Part shown: in pieces, positions 34,791 to 46,596 of the stretch
Numbering within the stretch: position 1 is the stretch's first letter
Layout: the number at the start of each line of letters is the position of its first letter
DNA from: Sycobia sp. Sy_11
Taxonomy: Eukaryota > Arthropoda > Insecta > Hymenoptera > Epichrysomallidae
Reading direction: 5' to 3'
Length of the DNA stretch: 64,000 bases
Assembly: GCA_018907035.1 (NCBI GenBank)
Contig: JACCIC010000122.1
Location: forward strand, 760,501-824,500
The notes under the pieces: generated by a model
What the model saw: the letters and a program-made list of their open reading frames with translations, nothing else
The model's database searches: none
Told to the model about the DNA's origin: nothing
Position numbers and translations under genes: made by a program

Positions 34791-37360
34791 TTAAGGGGGA
34801 GAGGGGTAAGGTTAATTCGGTATAAAACAGGCATGTTTTTAAGAATTTTTTCTCGCGACACAGATACAGCCAGATTACCCAGTCAATTTGCATATAATAA
34901 TGTATCATTTGAACAATATTTTCCTGAATTTCGCTGTCGAGATTTTTTTTAATTTTAGAATTTTTGCTATAGAAAATCGGATTATCTGTCACTGTAAAAT
35001 TCAGAATTAATAAAAATAACCAAAAAACTTGATAGCGTTCCCTGATGAATTATGTAAAGATATGTCGTGCAAAATTTCAAACCGATCGATTCAGTAGATT
35101 ATGTGTGAGGTAGTTTTCAGGAAACGGCTTAAACGTTTTGTAAACTAAAAATTCACAATAAATCCTTATAGTTCTTTCAGGTTCATATAGAATCGTCAAT
35201 ACCAGGTCCATATAGCAAACGGTTTCATCTGCATGGTCTGAAGCATCTTTTTGTTGTTGTTTACGTAAAACTCTTCCTTCTTTACCGTGGTGTGACGCTT
35301 GTTCCTCTGCTCTATTTATTCGAAATTCATAATGGCTAATAGAGCAAAAGAACCTTCATTGAAAGTACATGCAGCTACATTAGCTGTAATTTCAACAATT
35401 GTAGAGGTACCACTCTCTGACTTTGGAGAGATTTTCCAGGTTAGCTGATTAAGACTCTCATTACTATTTTGCGTGAAATCTCCAAGACATCGCTGCAAGA
35501 ATTCGTCTTTACTCAAGACCTCATAAATGGGTCTAATAGCTCTAAGAACTGTAGTAGGAAGTGTTGTATAGCTATGTTTCAAAGAGTTTAGAACATCTGA
35601 TGTTGCAGCTTTCTGCTATTCGCATCAAGAGTTTACGCCACTTGGACATTTGTTGTGCTGTGGGTTTTCGTCGGTGAAACTGTAGTGATAGTAAGTAGCC
35701 CAAATTGTATTTTTCATCTTACCAATTGAATCGTAATTACGTCGAATATCCAGTCCATAGTAAACCATCAATTTATCTATCATTTCAGCACGAAGCTTCC
35801 CTTAGCCAGAAGGGCTTTTTCTTTTTACAACTTGTCCTGTCTTGGTTTTTGTATCAATTACGCTTTTTTACTAATTTGCGCAGAGTTGCCTCTATTCTCT
35901 TTTGTACATACCCGATGCACTCTTTTTTATTTATGGTAAAATCTTCACCATTAGGTTTTGCATTAACAACGCCACTATATGTCTTCGAGTCACCGTCTCC
36001 GATGTAGTTACCAAATTTCAACCCAAAATTTGGTAACGATCTTTTCAGCATTTCGATTATAGCTGATACCTCCATGTTGACAAAGGGTCCGACATGGTTG
36101 CCTCTGCAATTCCCGCTATTCACAAATTCTTCATACCATGCTTCGTATTCGGCAGAATCCAGTTTATTTTTCCAAGTCTTACAATCACTGCAGTAACTAC
36201 TTTTTACAAAAATATCACATACTTTACCAGTACAAAATGCAATAAGAGAAGCAACGCCAACTAACGCACTGAAACCTCTTTTTTCCGAGGTCCGTCGCCT
36301 GATAAAGTTAATTCTAACGTTTCTTGTACATTATTTGCTTCAGACATTGTTTTTTTCTCTTCTTGTACAGCCGATACAAAAAACTTCTTAGAGACATTTT
36401 TTATAGTTTCCAACATTTTTGTCTTATATGTTGGTTATAGGTTGTATTATATCTTGGTTATAGGTTGGTCCCGATAAGAAAGCACTAGCCAAATCCATTA
36501 ATCTGCAAAACTTATTACATCCAGCTAAGCCTAAGTCTCACAGTCGTATTACAAAAGCAAATTGATAATTGATATCGCATACACCAGAATCTATTCTTTT
36601 ACTAGATGGAATGTAATGAGGCTGTTTACACTTTTCACATGCAACTTTGATATTAAAACCAAGGCCTTCTTTTTTCAGTGTTTGGAATGTAACTTTTCCA
36701 TTGCACTTTACACATTTTAACAAAGTTGAAATAGTAAAAAAGACAAGAACAAAATCTATTATTCTATAATTTTTTTCGACATTATCTTCGATCTCTACCG
36801 GGAGACTATTTTTAATTTTTTTTGACGACGCACTATTAGCTTCCGCTTCGTTATTTTTACGCTTATAAGGAGGCTCTATTTTTTTTTGGTTGAAACAAGA
36901 TCTTATGACTTTTTTTTCGATCTGCTCTAGTAATTTTTCCAGACATTTTTAATGCTACTAAATATATATAGTAACAGCAAGAATGAATTTACCGTTGAAA
37001 ATTTCCGGAAACCGAGCGAGTACGAAAGTAAACACAGTGAAACTTTTAGACTAGCTAATGTACGTATGTACTGGCTGTATGGCTAAAATATACCAGAATG
37101 TCTAAAATACTTTTAATAAGAAATGAATGTAGGATTTATAAATCAAAATAATCGCTCTTCAAGTAAGCGCGCCGCACAATTGTCAAGCAGAATTACGAAT
37201 ATGTAAAAATCCTACTTGGAGCAACGAATGTTCAAATACTCGCAACTTTGTCAATTATGCTCCCATTAAATTTCGACGCAATATTCTTGGGATTTAAAGC
37301 ATTCATTTAAAATAAAAAAAATGGCCAAAAAAAAGTTTCACTACCTTACCCTCCCTTTAA
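34791..37360 (-). mobile_element. Mutator-like DNA transposon (~2.57 kb)
   Basis: The left end reads TTAAGGGGGAGAGGGGTAAG. The right end, on the minus strand, reads TTAAAGGGAGGGTAAGG. This is a short imperfect inverted pair enclosing a minus-strand transposase pseudogene in natural N-to-C order. The TTAAGG start resembles the TIR of the 3009-4491 element. I see no target-site duplication. Confidence 0.55.
35313..36960 (-). pseudogene. Mutator-like transposase (PF20700-type) pseudogene
   Basis: Minus-strand order: an N-terminal basic stretch; a KNYRIIDFVLVFF segment; a zinc-ribbon-like C-x2-C...C-x2-C (LKCVKCNGKV, then VACEKCKQPHYIPS, 36600-36720); an SEKRGFSALVGVASLI segment (about 36270); SSYCSDCKTWKN (about 36190); GNCRGNHVGPFVNMEVSAI; the signature GNYIGDGDSKTYSGVVNAKP (about 35980-36020); KKECIGYVQKR; SSFTDENPQHNKCP-type residues near 35650; and a C-terminal TQNSNESLNQLTWKISPKS and AACTFNEG. 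This is the domain order of Mutator-like transposases common in insects. Frameshifts, several stops and loss of the last C-terminal segment make it inactive. Confidence 0.75.
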
Positions 37361-37859
37361 ACTATGTTTTCTGATCATTTCGAATGCCTATAAAGATTAT
37401 ATTATTTTAATTAATATTTGTTTCTGCAATAACGACTACGTTAAAATTTTCTAGTTGATGATACTGCCATCTGTAGTTAACATAATAAAATTTGATTCAC
37501 ATTAACCGAATCAAATCAGCTGATACAGCTTGCCGCAGCAGAGAATTAGCGATAATCGGCAATGACTCAGACAGTTCGAACGAAAGTAGTAGTTGTAGAA
37601 ATAAACAAACCACCGTCTACGGCTTATTCGACCCCCCACTTTCAATAACCGAGGTAAATTCTCTGGAATTTACATTGAAAGAAGTGCAATGTACGCTTTT
37701 TGAACATCTCGATAACAGTTTGAAATATATGTATTAAGAAGCCTGAATTTCTTATTTGCATTTTATATGTTAGCAATTTAAAAGTCCTTCATTTTATACT
37801 TTACAATCCCCCTAAGTGTGGCTTTTGAAGTTGCCTTGAAGATGCATTTATAAATTGCA
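37361..37859. other. non-coding spacer
   Basis: No family recognised. A short open frame at 37492-37737 has no clear relative and may be the degraded 5' part of the following retrotransposon. Confidence 0.35.
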
Positions 37860-40400
37860 ATGCAGCCTACGACTTTTGCATTCTGGTAGGCTATTTTAAT
37901 ATTAATTGGACAGTCACCGCTACTCCGCGCACTATTCTAAAAAATGTTTTCACTGAGTGTAAATTGAATCCGATTGCCTACTCATCATGTTAAAAGTTCG
38001 TCCACAATAGAGTACATTTGTGTTAGTGACTCTTCAAAGGTTACTTATTCCAACCAGACTTATGTTCCAAACATCTCTGAACATGATGCATTTCAGTGTG
38101 ACATATCTCTTCCGGTTTTACAAACGTCTATAATAACATCTACCTATCGTCAATTTTGACATTTTTAAATTAATGCCTTTTTACAGAATCTCAGTCATAT
38201 CGAGTGAGTAGCATTGATCAGTCTAATGATGTAAATGAGAAAGATTCACTTTTCTATAATTTCTTTAATTCGATATATGATATTCATGCACCCTATGCCA
38301 TTTCACTCGAATAACCCGTAAATCCACTCCATGGTTAACCCGTGATATTAAAAAACTTATTAAATCCAGAAATAGAGCGTGGAGTTAGTACAGGAAATTT
38401 AACCGCCCCACTGACCTTGTTACATACAAGACTCTAGGTAATAAAGTAAAAACGGCTACTTGTAATGCACTTCACTAAATAAAAAAATAAATACTTAGTA
38501 ATTCACATTACTACGCAAATAAGTCGCTAACAGCTAGAAATAATACAGGGCTATAGAAATTAATTAATAAAATGGGTGTTACATCTAAGGTTAAGCAAAC
38601 ATTTTCATTTCCTATTAGTCTTGACGATCTCAATAAATCTTTTATTGCTGATAATTATGATAGTGCACTCCTCGATCAAAGACGCACTGTGAGAGTATCC
38701 TCAGATATTCGATTCTTCTTTCGTCGCATTGAACCGATTGAAGTTGTCGGAGTTATTCTTACTATGCATTCTAATACTCATGGGATTGATAACATCACAA
38801 TAAATTATCGTAAAGAAAGCCTGCCAATACTTTTACCCACACTTGTAAATATCTATAATTCCTCCTTACAATCAGGAATATTTCCAAGTACATGAAAATT
38901 TTCAAAGGTTATTCCAATACCTAAATGTCAATCACCACGTGAAATAAGTCATTATAAACCGATTAGCATACACTACGCCACATCAAAAGTTCTAAAACGT
39001 GTTGCATATAAGTGAATTTCCGGGCTTATAGCACACAAACAGCTCTTTCAAAAATTTGTGATGATATTCACTAAGCCGCCGCTAACAAAGAAGTTGTACT
39101 CTTGGTAGCGATTGTCTTTTCTCGAGCCTTTGATTTCTTTATTATGGAGCAAACTGGAACACTTTGGTTTTTCTGATGCTTTGTTTAACTGGATTGTCTC
39201 ATTTTTATCTATTAAGAAGCAATACGTAAGGTCAACCACAGATGAAAATTCCTCTATTATGATTCGCACGTACGGGATTCCGCAAGCTTACTTGCTCCAT
39301 CGCTGCTCTCTCTGTTTATTAATTATGTTCCCTTAACCCTCCAATATAGTAAACACCACCCCTACGCTGACGATTTTACTATTTACATTAGCTGGCAGTT
39401 TAGTGATGTAGAAATAATGATTACGAAGATGAATATGGACCTTCATAATGTATTTGTTTGGGTGACTTCTAATGGCCTTTCTATCAATGCCAGTAAAACA
39501 CAGTCCATTAGGTTAGGTACTGTGAATCGACTGCGTATTTCTGATTTAACGTCACTTCAGTTAAACCATGATAGAGTAGCATACACGAATTTTATTAAAA
39601 CACTCGGTATTACCTTCAATAGTTCCTTAACATGGATCCACAATGCATGCTCACCGCGAGGTAATGTTTTGCAGCGTTAGCAAGATTACGTAAAAGCAGT
39701 AATTCCTTTACACGTCAGTTAAAAGTAAGACATACTAAGCAGCTAATCTTTCCATTCTTAGATTATTGTTCTTCTCTCTTTCTTGACCATTCCGTCGAAC
39801 TGATGTTGAAATTACATCGCTATAAGGACGCTGCAATTCGGTTGAGACATTTCATTACTGCTACGCAACTGACATCTGTACTGAGATACGGTGAACCACT
39901 TTATATTTATAATAAGCTAAAGTTTCAAAAAAGTATTAGTTTAGGCTTGCTCCGTGATGTTGACATTGACCTATGTAATAATAGAGTAAGCTTGTCACCC
40001 AATAGGTACTCAGACACCATTTCTGCTTCACGTTTGTCGAATGGGATACCAGCACATATAAGATCTTCCTATAAAACCTCTGCTTTTGAGTCTGCGCTGA
40101 TTCCATTTTATAGAGAACTTTATCTGAGTATATGAGTCATGTTACACTTCAGCACTTCTTAAGTAATGTTAATATTTTTTTTTCTGTTATTATATTTTAC
40201 TTTTGTACATTTATATTATTATATTTTTATATTTATATTCTTCAGAATTGTTGTTATATATAGGATATTGAAATTAAGGTTTACTTTTGTTATGATATAC
40301 AGCTTGACTATAATTGTAATATTTCTATTCTGGTCTATAAAGGACCATGTGTCCTTCGTCTATAATAAATGAAATTCTAATTCTAATTTTAATTCTCTCG
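37860..40400 (+). mobile_element. CR1/jockey-group non-LTR retrotransposon, broken
   Basis: The endonuclease end is visible as WVGYFNINW (about 37890), then PTHHV and YICVSDSSKVTYSNQTYVPN with EHDAFQCD (to about 38110). RT follows: HKPISI-type residues near 38960, the active-site block YADDFTIYISWQFSD at about 39360, and WVTSNGLSINASKTQSIRLG at about 39460. The C-terminal domain runs to the stop at 40133. The 3' end shows repeated ATTCTA-like units (about 40370-40395), a short-repeat tail typical of this group. Many frameshifts lie in the 5' half; the last 700 bases are better preserved. Confidence 0.75.
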
Positions 40401-40459
40401 TCGCTGACGCGAATGTCTTAAGCGATGGCATCGTCCTTCGCCCGCTCTCTCTCCCTCAC

Positions 40460-40526
<67 letters not shown>

Positions 40527-40944
40527 CACTATCTACCAATTGACGTCACTGACCGACTCGGGCTCTCTCTCTCTCAACCGCTCTGATGGTGAATCGGGGC
40601 TTTTGGCTCTGGCAAAAAAGTGACGCAGGCGCGTGCTCATACCTGGTTCTCGGGTATTGACCTGACGTCCTTCAGTGGACTCCCTTATAAGACTTGAGCG
40701 TGGCAGCGTTGGTATAGCCGTTACCCTCTCAAAGTCTAGGGCTGATAATGGTTTTTGTGGTTATGATTACTGGAATCGAGAGCATCTGGTCTGGTCGGCT
40801 GTTTGAGCAGAAGAAGGACGAGTACCGAGCATCGAATGCACTGTCGCAGTTCAACAACATCCGTTTTGCAATCGCGCGCAAACACGGTCAGTGCAACCGC
40901 CGGTTTGAGCGATTACAATATATATAATATATATATACATGCAC
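40401..40944. other. non-coding with a long (CT)n tract
   Basis: (CT)n at 40464-40522. GC-richer sequence from 40540 to 40915 carries no recognised protein. Confidence 0.45.
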
Positions 40945-42131
40945 TTTAATTGTACTTCTGTCGACTGCTTATATACAAATTAATAAATATTTTGTCATTG
41001 GTCTTACAGTCCAATCAAATCAATCAAAAACAATACGTAACAATATCAATACATATCTACATTAACAATCGTACAACAATATACAAAAATAATAAAAATA
41101 AAAATAAAAATTAAATTAAAAATTATAATGACAATCAGACTATCCTTGTATACAGTCACCCCCGTAGACTAATCTGAAAATAAAATATTAGCTGAAAAAA
41201 TTTTTTTTGTTAGTAAAGTGTAATCTGACTGTCCCCAACACTCTTGCCTATTTGAAGATCCAGTCCAACGTTGCGAGCTCGCTACAGATCATTATCAGGG
41301 ATTAAACTAAACCTTATATTTTAATCTATATATATGTTATCCCCACTACCAAATTTAGTAAATTAAATCTAAATTTCCTCTCTACACAAATTGTTCGAAA
41401 CCAATCAATTTAATAAGGAATGATAAATATTGTCCAATTTACTAGACTCTAACATTAAATTCACATTATTCCGATTCCTGGAAATGTGAATAATTTCAAG
41501 ACTCTCCCTTTTATACTTATTATTAATACCATGTTCCAAAATATCTACATTCACAAAATCAAAAGAATGTAAAAACTTTAAACAATGCTCCTTTAAACCG
41601 GAAGTAATATGTGAGCTACGCAAACTATATTTCTGTTCATAAATTCTCTTTTTTAAATATCTACCTGTTTGTCCAATATAGTAATTATTAAAATCCATAC
41701 AATTAATTTTATAAACAGTTCCTGATTTTAAACATAAATCATACTTATCTTTGCAATTATTAAACAACTTACTTAAATTATTGCTATTTTTAAAGAAAAT
41801 TTAAATGTTATATTTCCGAAAATTTCTTTTAATTCTTTCAGATAATCCTCTAACATATGGTAAGACTATAATTTTGCCTCTGTTAACACCAACTCATGTA
41901 TTATGTCTATTTTTGGTATTATAAGTGTCAAACAATCTCTCAGCAATTAATTTCTTAATAAATTGAATTGGATAAGCATTACTAATGAAAGTTTCTCTTA
42001 CTATCTGTAAATTATTTTGTCTAAAATCTTTATGTGATAATTTTATTACTCTGTCAACGACACCGTTTAATGCTCCAATTTTGTTTCTGAATTGGTGGTG
42101 TAAATTAAAATCTAAAAACCTACCTGACCAA
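40945..42131 (-). mobile_element. Penelope-like element, copy 1
   Basis: Minus strand: the late reverse-transcriptase domain (FLDFNLHHQF, then KLSHKDFRQNNLQIVRETFI near 42000) leads through a frameshift to a GIY-YIG nuclease (41405-41767) and an A/T-rich 3' region. The terminal block at 40945-41060 recurs at 4500-4615, 43630 and 44900. The 5' part of RT is missing. It lies in the intron downstream of the 42261-42462 dynein exon, in the same orientation as the gene. Confidence 0.8.
41405..41767 (-). pseudogene. GIY-YIG endonuclease domain of Penelope-like element
   Basis: An open stretch of 120 codons with VYKINCMDFNNYYIGQTGRY, then LKKRIYEQKYSL and a conserved downstream Glu region. It has the Y-x-I...YYIG signature and the following Arg of GIY-YIG nucleases. 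In canonical Penelope-like elements this domain is C-terminal to RT and nicks the target. The domain itself is uninterrupted, but it is separated from RT by a frameshift. Confidence 0.85.
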
Positions 42132-42260
42132 GATACAAATTATATATAGTTAGTAATAAAGTAGGTTATAAAAATTACATTATCTTATGAACATAATTTT
42201 TTTTATTGAAGTCATAATTCTTAAGACTATATGATGTTGAAATTACTTATAAATGCTTAC

Positions 42261-42462
42261 CATTTTGGGCATCTATAACGGCAGGTTCAACTTGTGCAAG
42301 GTCAGCCATAACATTGTCCCGTTTCTGATTTATGGTTATTGTTTGTATAGCTAATTGTTGTTGAATTTCTTGACTTTGAACTTTTTTTTTCTCAGCTTCT
42401 TGTTGATCTTTTACCATTTGCCGTAACTTTGCATTCGCAGCTTCATTTTTAGCGAGCAATTC
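42261..42462 (-). CDS. Dhc64C: cytoplasmic dynein 1 heavy chain exon (stalk coiled coil CC1)
   Basis: Dynein heavy chain is the ATP-driven motor that carries cargo to microtubule minus ends in the cytoplasm. This exon encodes 67 residues beginning [20 protein letters not shown] and ending EPAVIDAQN, a Lys/Glu/Gln-rich helix that matches the ascending stalk helix of Dhc64C/DYNC1H1 almost residue for residue. The acceptor AG is at 42463-42464 (TATGTATAG before GAATTG). The donor GTAAGC is at 42255-42260, leaving phase 1. It joins in frame to the exon at 48929-49723 (...AVKSQ/ELLAK). No downstream exon was found in 1-42254. Confidence 0.97.
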
Positions 42463-43629
42463 CTATACATAGAAAATTTGTTTTTAGATATAACTTTTTT
42501 GATGTATAGAATACCTCATTTTATTTTTAGGAATCTATGTATTTCGAGCTCAAAATTCCCTAATTTCGTATGCATTTTACAAGAATGATAATTTTAATAA
42601 TAATAAGAATAATGATTAAAAACCTTCAATTTCCGAAATAATTCCGAGAAATTAATTACAAATAACGATTTATTTTACGGATGCTGAAGACTAGCCGGAA
42701 AAAATCACAATGACTTTCTGACATGAACTATGAGTCTTACTTCTTATTAATTACGTGATTTCTACATTGGTTCTAAAAATCGCTTATGAAAATAATTATA
42801 CTAGTCTAAACGTCTGTGACCATTTCCTTAATAGAGATGGGGTTAAATGAATAAGGTATTGCAAATATGAATAAGATATTTCTACTTTTATTAATAACTT
42901 CTTTTAGTATACTCATAAGTTTTCAATTTCTGAATTTTTAATTAATTTGAAGTAATGAATCATTTTAAATAAAAATAAATTTACTATTTAAATAGTAACA
43001 TCATACATAAATTAAAAATAGTGAAGAACTTCGTAAGACCGAATGTAAATATCATGTTACAAATTACAAACAAAGGCAATGTCACAGTAGCGTGATATAG
43101 AAAAGAATCCATCAATACAATTAAAATGATATTAGAGGATGACACAACATATGTGAAAATTAGGAATCCTCATATTAATAGACTACAGCATACATTAATA
43201 GAATGAGGAATAATGATGGAAAAGAAAATCTTATAATAATGACAGTTCCAGTTTAAATATTTAAAGTATGAAAATCGCATAATACATAAATGTGCCCACA
43301 ATTCATAAAGACTACTTCACCATTAGAATAATAATATTGTTAATCAATTTTTCAAGGTGCGAAATTCATAAATTTTGGAAAGATTTATTAGTTTGCAAAT
43401 CAAAAGATAGTTAGCAAAATCAACTTATAACTTCAAGTAAAGATAACCTAAGCTGCTTTGAAGGGAGTCATTGACCGCTGAATCAAATTAATTAACAAAG
43501 ATTTAAAAACAATAATTTGAAATTAATTAGAGATATCTTTATTAATAATGATTAGTCTGTAGCTTTATACAACAAAGGATTGTGAAAAGAGTGAAATAGT
43601 TTTACAATAAATTAAAATTAAAAATTGTA

Positions 43630-44100
43630 CTTATGTCGACTGTTCTGAATTAAATTCATAAATATTTTTATCGGTTTAACAGTCTTAATAATATCATATA
43701 TTAGCTAAAATAATGACAATCAGACTGTCCTTGTTTATGATCACCCCCGAAGAATATGAAACAAAACTTATTACTACAATAAATTATATCAGAAAATTAA
43801 AAATAAAAATAAAAAAAATAATAATAAAATAAAAATAAAAATAAAAGTACAATAATAAGGAAAATAAAAAATAATAAAAGTACTATTTTATGTTAGTAAA
43901 GGACAACCTGACTGTCCCCACCACCTTAAATTTAGAATCACCTTCTTGTCCGACGTTTCGAACCACTACGGTTCATGCTCAGGAACTAAACAGAACTAAC
44001 GAGGGTGATCCTAAACAAGGACAGTCTGACTGTCATTATTTTAGCTAATATATGATATTATAAAGACTGTATGACCGCTAAAAATATTTATTAATTTAGT
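43630..44100. repeat. foldback repeat with Penelope-like terminal sequence
   Basis: The segment about 43655-43750 is repeated inverted at about 44005-44100. Shared text includes CATATATTAGCTAAAATAATGACA and GACTGTCCTTGTTTA on one arm with their complements on the other. The arms are about 95 bases and the interior about 250. The left part also matches the terminal block of the Penelope-like copies (AATTGTACTT, GTCGACTG). The inner region holds a run of AAATAA-type repeats. Confidence 0.7.
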
Positions 44101-44139
44101 TTTAAAATAATAGTAGAACACATAATAAGAAAGATAAAA

Positions 44140-44415
44140 ATAATAATAATAAAATCGTATTATTACCAAATGTAAAAATGCCTTCAGAAAGAATTAGAAG
44201 TACTTTAAAAAAATATAATATTCAAGTTCACTTAAAAAATAATAATAGTATAAGAAACTTGTGTACAAATTATAAAGATCAGTACGTTAAATGCCTAAAA
44301 ACAGGATCAGTATACAATAAATAAATTATAAAATTTATTATAAATATTACATTGAACAAAGTAGATAGAAACTTAAAACATGTAATATACGAGATGTAAT
44401 CAGTAAGATGAATTT
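44140..44415 (+). mobile_element. Penelope-like element fragment, plus strand
   Basis: The plus-strand translation contains RIRSTLKKYNIQVHLKNN, then NLCTNYKDQYVKCLKTGSVY and, after a stop, a degraded YYIEQSR-K-LKT segment. This spans the RT-nuclease linker and the start of GIY-YIG. It is opposite in orientation to the two neighbouring copies and adjoins the foldback repeat, which may be its terminal region. Confidence 0.6.
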
Positions 44416-44924
44416 TCAAATTTCGTGGACTGCGTATAATCCATTTACGATTTATTTTTATTTTGTGTTGGTGCACTTGTCTCGAACGAATGTTCATAGT
44501 TTCAATTACATCGAATTTCTAATTTAATTGCAAGAGACATAAAGATTAGAAATGTTTTGTCTATTCGGTGATTTCCTTGTACTGTAAAAATGATCGAAGA
44601 ATTTTTATTAAATTCTGTACACAGAATTTTTTGTGGGTTGGGTTAGCCCAGGGATTTTGTAATAAATATACGATTCCATTTGTACTAATTTGATCGAATT
44701 ATAATATCGCTGCATGAAGTTTGTTCGACGATAGTCGATGTTCCCCATTACTTTTCCGTGATGAATTACGGTTTGAATTTTTATGCTTTTTTATTTATTC
44801 AAGTTGTCCGTGTATAGATCAGGTGCCACTTAACACTAATTGCATTCTTAAAGCAAAAAAATAATCGAATGAATATCAAATTAAATAACATATAATAAAG
44901 TAATTAATAAATATTTTTTTATTG
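44416..44924. other. AT-rich intronic DNA
   Basis: No feature recognised. Confidence 0.4.
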
Positions 44925-45795
44925 GTCTTACAGTCCAATCAATTCAATCTAAAAATAAAATAAAAATAAAAATAAAAAATAAAAATAAAAATAAAAAAAA
45001 AAAAAAAATAAAAATTAAAAATGAAAATTAAATTAAACATTAAATTAAAATTATAATGATAGCCAGACTGTCCTTGTTTACATTCACCCCCGTAGACTAA
45101 TCTGAAAATAAAATATTAGCTGAAAAAATTCTTTGTTAGTAAAGTGCAGTCTGACTGTCCCCAACACCCTTACCTAATTGAAGACTTGTCCAACGTTTCG
45201 AGCTCGCTACGGCTCCCCATCAGGGACTAAACTAAATCTTATATTCTAATCTATATATACCCATCCCCACCACCAAATTTAGTAAATTAAATATAAATTC
45301 CCCCTCTACACAAATTGTCCAAAACCAATCAATTTAATAAGGAATGATAAACACTGTCCAATCTATCCGACTCTAACATTAAATTCACATTATTTCAATT
45401 CCTGGAAATACTTTCAGGACTCTCCCTAAGTATAAACTTATTATTAATACCATGTTCCAAAATATCCACATTTACAAAATCAAAAGAATGTAAAAACTTT
45501 AAACAATGCTCTTTTAAACTGGAAGTAAATGTCAAACAATCTATCAGCAATTAATCTATTAATAAATTGAATTGGATAACCATTATTAATGAAAGTTTCT
45601 CTTACTATCTGTAAATTATTTTGTCTAAAATCTTTATGTGACAATTTTATTGCTCTGTCAATGACACCCTTTAATGCTCGAATTTTGTTTCCGAATTGGT
45701 GGTGTGAATTAAAATCTAAAAACCTACCTGACCAATTACGTTTCACCTTATTATTACTACATCTAAATTGTTTTAACATATAATAGCTATACAGT
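44925..45795 (-). mobile_element. Penelope-like element, copy 2 (nuclease deleted)
   Basis: Collinear with copy 1 (40945-42131) at both ends, but about 320 bases are missing at position 45528 or so. The sequence jumps from the GGAAGTAA of the nuclease region to TGTCAAACAATCT of RT, removing the YYIG core. The RT C-terminal segment is open (45480-45800: WSGRFLDFNSHHQF, KLSHKDFRQNNLQIVRETFI). The 3' region carries an A-rich AAATAA tract at 44950-45020. Confidence 0.8.
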
Positions 45796-46596
45796 GACAA
45801 AAAAGCACAGAATTAATATAGTAATATAATGATGCTTTTCATTTAACGAACTTTTATTTTTCAACCATCATAATAGACATATCCTGAATTTATCTTTAGT
45901 AAAATTTAGCATTTTGTTTACTTTATTGTTATAATTATATTTTATTTAATACATTATTGTAAGCACCATCTCTAATTAAGATTGCATAAGTTGTTATACT
46001 ATGAAATACGCCATAATAAATAGGAATTAAACATTAATCTATCATAATTTTGCACTGACTATCGAATATGAAAAGTGAAGAATTCATTCTATTCACTAAG
46101 TATGATATACAATTCTCCCATTTCATATTTGGATGAAGTATTATTCCTGCATATTTAGTACTCCTCATAAATTACTGGCAGCATTATTGATTGAAATTTC
46201 TCAATTGAATGAAAATATAATATTTATTTAACCTCCAAACGTTATGTAAACAATTTTTTATGTATTTAGAGATAATTCATTTTTTCAATCCAAGTATTTC
46301 GTTAGATTTGAATTCTACGTCACTTATCTTTATTTCTTAACAAGATAGTATTATCTGCGTTGATTTTGAAGGAAACGTGATTGATAAAAATCGGCTAAAA
46401 TGATATTATAGGGCGTATGTAATACCTTCATAATTATTTTATACTATATTATACGCAACTCAAGCTGAAACCATCCGGTGATTAACTTTTAACTTTCTAT
46501 GCAATCAGTATTTTTGCCAGTTTCGTATGTGAGTATGAAATATCTATTTTTCAAACTTTATAGCATTTTTAATATTCAGTTGCACATTTGTTTTTA
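45796..46596. other. AT-rich intronic DNA
   Basis: No feature recognised. Confidence 0.4.

Noticed and set aside
40464..40522. The long (CT)n tract as a regulatory GAGA-type element
   Set aside because: Similar tracts occur at 34449 and 50768 without genes nearby. Simple microsatellite expansion is sufficient.
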